Shown piece by piece: positions 6,104 to 7,852 of a stretch of DNA of 7,852 bases. A model generated the notes under the pieces. It had not been told where the DNA came from and made no database searches. It worked only from the letters and a program-made list of their open reading frames with translations. How positions within the stretch are numbered: the stretch's first letter is position 1; the number at the start of each line of letters is the position of its first letter. A program made the translations under genes and the position numbers. The DNA comes from Spirochaetales bacterium. Lineage in GTDB: Bacteria; Spirochaetota; Spirochaetia; SZUA-6; DRHE01. The DNA is taken from assembly GCA_023136785.1 (NCBI GenBank), contig JAGLQP010000077.1:1-7852 (forward strand). Reading direction: 5' to 3'.

Positions 6104-7563
6104 TCAATCTGGATATATTTCTGATAGGCCTTTTCGTAGAGTGCGACATTCTTTGGAATCGGATCGACCACCTGTGCCGGCCGGACCATCTTCTCCACCG
6201 CGGTTTCTACATCGGGGTAGGTAGCCGTGGCACATGCCTGAAGCACTGCCACCCCCAACGCTGCGGTTTCACTGCACTTCATTGTTGTTATCCTTTTACC
6301 GGTAATATCAGCCTTGATCTGGTTCCATAGGGCACTTCTCGCTCCACCTCCCAAAGAGAGAATTTCTTTAGCCGATGTCCCCATCTCCTCTATATTTTGC
6401 AGGGTCTCCCGAAGGGAAAAGCCGATCCCCTCGAGGATCGCCCGTACAAAATGAGTACGGGTGTGATGAAGCTCGAGGCCGTAAAAAACACCTCGAAGAT
6501 CCGGATTAATATTGAGTGTCCCCGGGCCGGCCATATAGGGGAAGAAGAACAATCCCTGACTGCCGGGCGGCACCTTCGCCGCAGCGGCGGTCATGCTGTC
6601 GTAATCTGCACCTTCACCGTCGTAGAAATTATCCCTGAACCATTTCAAGGTCATCCCTCCAGCGGGGCACCAGCCGATGAGAAAGTATTTCCCGGGGATC
6701 GCATGGCACTGGACCGCCAGATTACTGCTCGGTACCGTAGGATATGCATCGATCGTTTCGCACATTACCAGGGCTGCACCGGTTGTTTCAGTGACAACAC
6801 CATCCGTTATATTCCCCGCCCCGATCATGGCTGCGGTCTGATCCATGGTCCCGGTAACCACCAGGGTTTCCGGGTTCAAACCGAGATCTTTGCCTACCAC
6901 GGGATCGACCGATCCGATAATCTCCCCGGATTCGCACAGCTCCGGAAGCTGATCCCGGCTCACGCCCACAAAATCCAGAATCCCCTGCCACCAATCCTTC
7001 CGAATGATATCCAGCATATAGGATGAGGTGTACAGCGAGTATTCACCTCTTACCTGCCCGCTGAGCCGGAAAAGAATGTAGTCTTCCACCAGAAGATATT
7101 TGTCGATCTCTCTGTAGACGGCCGGCTCGTTTTTCTTGAGCCACAGGATTTTCGTGATGGGCCAGGTCGGAAAGATATCGACCTGACCCGTGTTTCGGTT
7201 ATGACCAAGATGAGCCTTGATCTCGTCGGCTTCCTGCTTGGATCGGTTGTCCATCCAGACGATCGCCCTGCGCAATGGGTTCCCCTCTCTATCCAGTACA
7301 ATGAGCGTCTCGCCTTGGGTACAGGCAGCGATCGATCTGATCGTTCCCGGCTCCACTCGGGACTGCTCCACTACCTTGCGAATCCCCCGGCGGCAGCATT
7401 GCCAGTACTTCTCAGGGTCGAGCTCGACGATATCTTCCGCCGGCGTATCCAGCTTGTATTCCTCCAAAGCAGTACCGAGCATGGTCCCGGACCTATCGAA
7501 CAGGGCAACCTTTACCGAGGTGGTTCCAACATCCAGGGAAATGAAGCAGCTCGAACTATCCAT
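6079..7563 (-). CDS. FGGY-family carbohydrate kinase (xylulokinase-like)
   Basis: The 494-aa protein has the full FGGY two-domain layout of ATP-dependent sugar kinases. DVGTTSVKVALFD (11-23) is the N-terminal phosphate-binding loop, IVWMDNR (101-107) the sugar-contacting segment, and GTMDQTAAMIGAG (238-250) carries the likely catalytic base D241. TETTGAA (258-264) follows, and SLGGGARSALWNQIKAD (403-419) is the C-terminal nucleotide-binding motif. Length and motif order fit xylulokinase, ribulokinase and relatives; substrate is not certain. ATG 7563-7561 has an AGGGAG site (minus strand, 7575-7570) 6 nt upstream, a good start. It follows the partial upstream gene by 22 nt and points towards the plus-strand sugar genes. 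The likely role is phosphorylating the ketose made by the FucI-type isomerase, although the two genes are in convergent units and the link is inferred. Confidence 0.9.
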   Translation of the reverse strand: MDSSSCFISLDVGTTSVKVALFDRSGTMLGTALEEYKLDTPAEDIVELDPEKYWQCCRRGIRKVVEQSRVEPGTIRSIAACTQGETLIVLDREGNPLRRAIVWMDNRSKQEADEIKAHLGHNRNTGQVDIFPTWPITKILWLKKNEPAVYREIDKYLLVEDYILFRLSGQVRGEYSLYTSSYMLDIIRKDWWQGILDFVGVSRDQLPELCESGEIIGSVDPVVGKDLGLNPETLVVTGTMDQTAAMIGAGNITDGVVTETTGAALVMCETIDAYPTVPSSNLAVQCHAIPGKYFLIGWCPAGGMTLKWFRDNFYDGEGADYDSMTAAAAKVPPGSQGLFFFPYMAGPGTLNINPDLRGVFYGLELHHTRTHFVRAILEGIGFSLRETLQNIEEMGTSAKEILSLGGGARSALWNQIKADITGKRITTMKCSETAALGVAVLQACATATYPDVETAVEKMVRPAQVVDPIPKNVALYEKAYQKYIQIEREQLGKR

Positions 7564-7576
7564 AGTTAACTCCCTT

Positions 7577-7588
7577 TAAACCGGTTTA
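7577..7588. promoter_or_regulatory. 12-bp palindrome TAAACCGGTTTA, possible LacI-family operator
   Basis: This perfect palindrome with a central CG lies in the 22-nt gap upstream of the kinase and overlaps the stop codon of the preceding gene. AAAC-CG-GTTT-type sites with a central CG are typical of LacI-family sugar regulators. No regulator gene is visible in the window. Bound protein could act as a roadblock or control an internal promoter, but chance is possible. Confidence 0.35.
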
Positions 7589-7852
7589 TTCCCTGATCAG
7601 TGCCGAGACTTTCTCCCGAGTCCAGGGGACCAGCTCTTTCCGCCGGTCCATATCTTCCACAGGGGGAGCTTCGACGATCAATCCCCGCACCTCGCCACCG
7701 TCCAACAATCCGGGCAGGTAGTGCTCGGTAAAGAACTCCGGCAGTGTTGGATACTGCTCCTGCCACTTTATCCCTACATCGGCCCAGAGGAGACATTTCC
7801 CGCCCAATTTCTCTTTTGCTGTAAAGGAATCCATGTCCCCTGGTCCGATGTG
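7586..7852 (-). CDS. C-terminal part of an unrecognised protein (5' partial, runs off the window)
   Basis: The frame is open to the window edge, giving 88 visible C-terminal residues that begin HIGPGDMDSF and include KCLLWADVGIKW, a GLIVEAPP segment and a final PWTREKVSALIRE. I do not recognise the family. It looks like the end of a soluble enzyme, with short beta-strand-like stretches (KCLLWADV, RGLIVEAP) and charged helices. A start at ATG 7834 is possible in principle, since CAGGGG lies close upstream, but only 2 nt of spacing and the continuing open frame favour a longer protein. It precedes the kinase gene by 22 nt on the same strand, so it is probably in the same transcript and may act on the same sugar. 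Confidence 0.6.
   Translation of the reverse strand, partial: HIGPGDMDSFTAKEKLGGKCLLWADVGIKWQEQYPTLPEFFTEHYLPGLLDGGEVRGLIVEAPPVEDMDRRKELVPWTREKVSALIRE

Noticed and set aside
7566..7796. 76-codon minus-strand frame opposite in phase to the partial gene
   Set aside because: It is a shadow of the longer frame that continues to the window edge; composition is Arg/Gly-rich and nothing is recognisable.
1..7852. CRISPR arrays, tRNA or rRNA genes, insertion sequences
   Set aside because: No spaced repeat array, no tRNA-like or rRNA-like stretch and no transposase or terminal inverted repeats were seen on either strand.

Overview
The window is a bacterial sugar-metabolism locus of moderately high GC, with two convergent gene clusters meeting in a non-coding stretch at about 5533-6078. 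Genes are tightly packed, use Shine-Dalgarno sites and ATG starts, and contain no introns. The sequence alone does not fix the phylum. The mix of an FucI-type isomerase, a GatZ/KbaZ-like protein, an FGGY kinase and an MFS permease fits a free-living or fermentative heterotroph.

Plus-strand cluster (1-5532): a partial extended-SDR epimerase/dehydrogenase whose N-terminus lies outside the window; an L-fucose/L-arabinose isomerase-type aldose-ketose isomerase with the metal-ligand spacing of FucI; a GatZ/KbaZ-family protein; an unrecognised 188-aa cytosolic protein with a weak internal repeat; and a 12-helix MFS permease. The first three genes are almost contiguous. A 98-nt gap precedes the unknown gene, which is followed 11 nt later by the permease gene.

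Minus-strand cluster (7852-6079): the C-terminal part of an unrecognised protein, then an FGGY carbohydrate kinase 22 nt downstream. A 12-bp palindrome resembling a LacI-family operator fills part of that gap.

Taken together the genes suggest import of a sugar (MFS), possible oxidation or epimerisation (SDR), aldose-to-ketose isomerisation, ketose phosphorylation (FGGY) and a GatZ-like step. No catalytic class II aldolase partner (GatY/KbaY) is present, so the GatZ-like protein may work as an epimerase rather than as an aldolase subunit. The actual sugar cannot be read from the sequence.

The junction between the clusters holds the least expected feature: a short minus-strand Phd/YefM-family antitoxin gene (5839-5693). 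It has a strong ribosome site and a TGTACA-centred palindrome upstream. It is cut by an in-frame TAA, after which the same frame still encodes the conserved antitoxin tail (5692-5621). No toxin gene follows. It looks like an eroded toxin-antitoxin locus, or a solitary antitoxin reduced to its DNA-binding domain.
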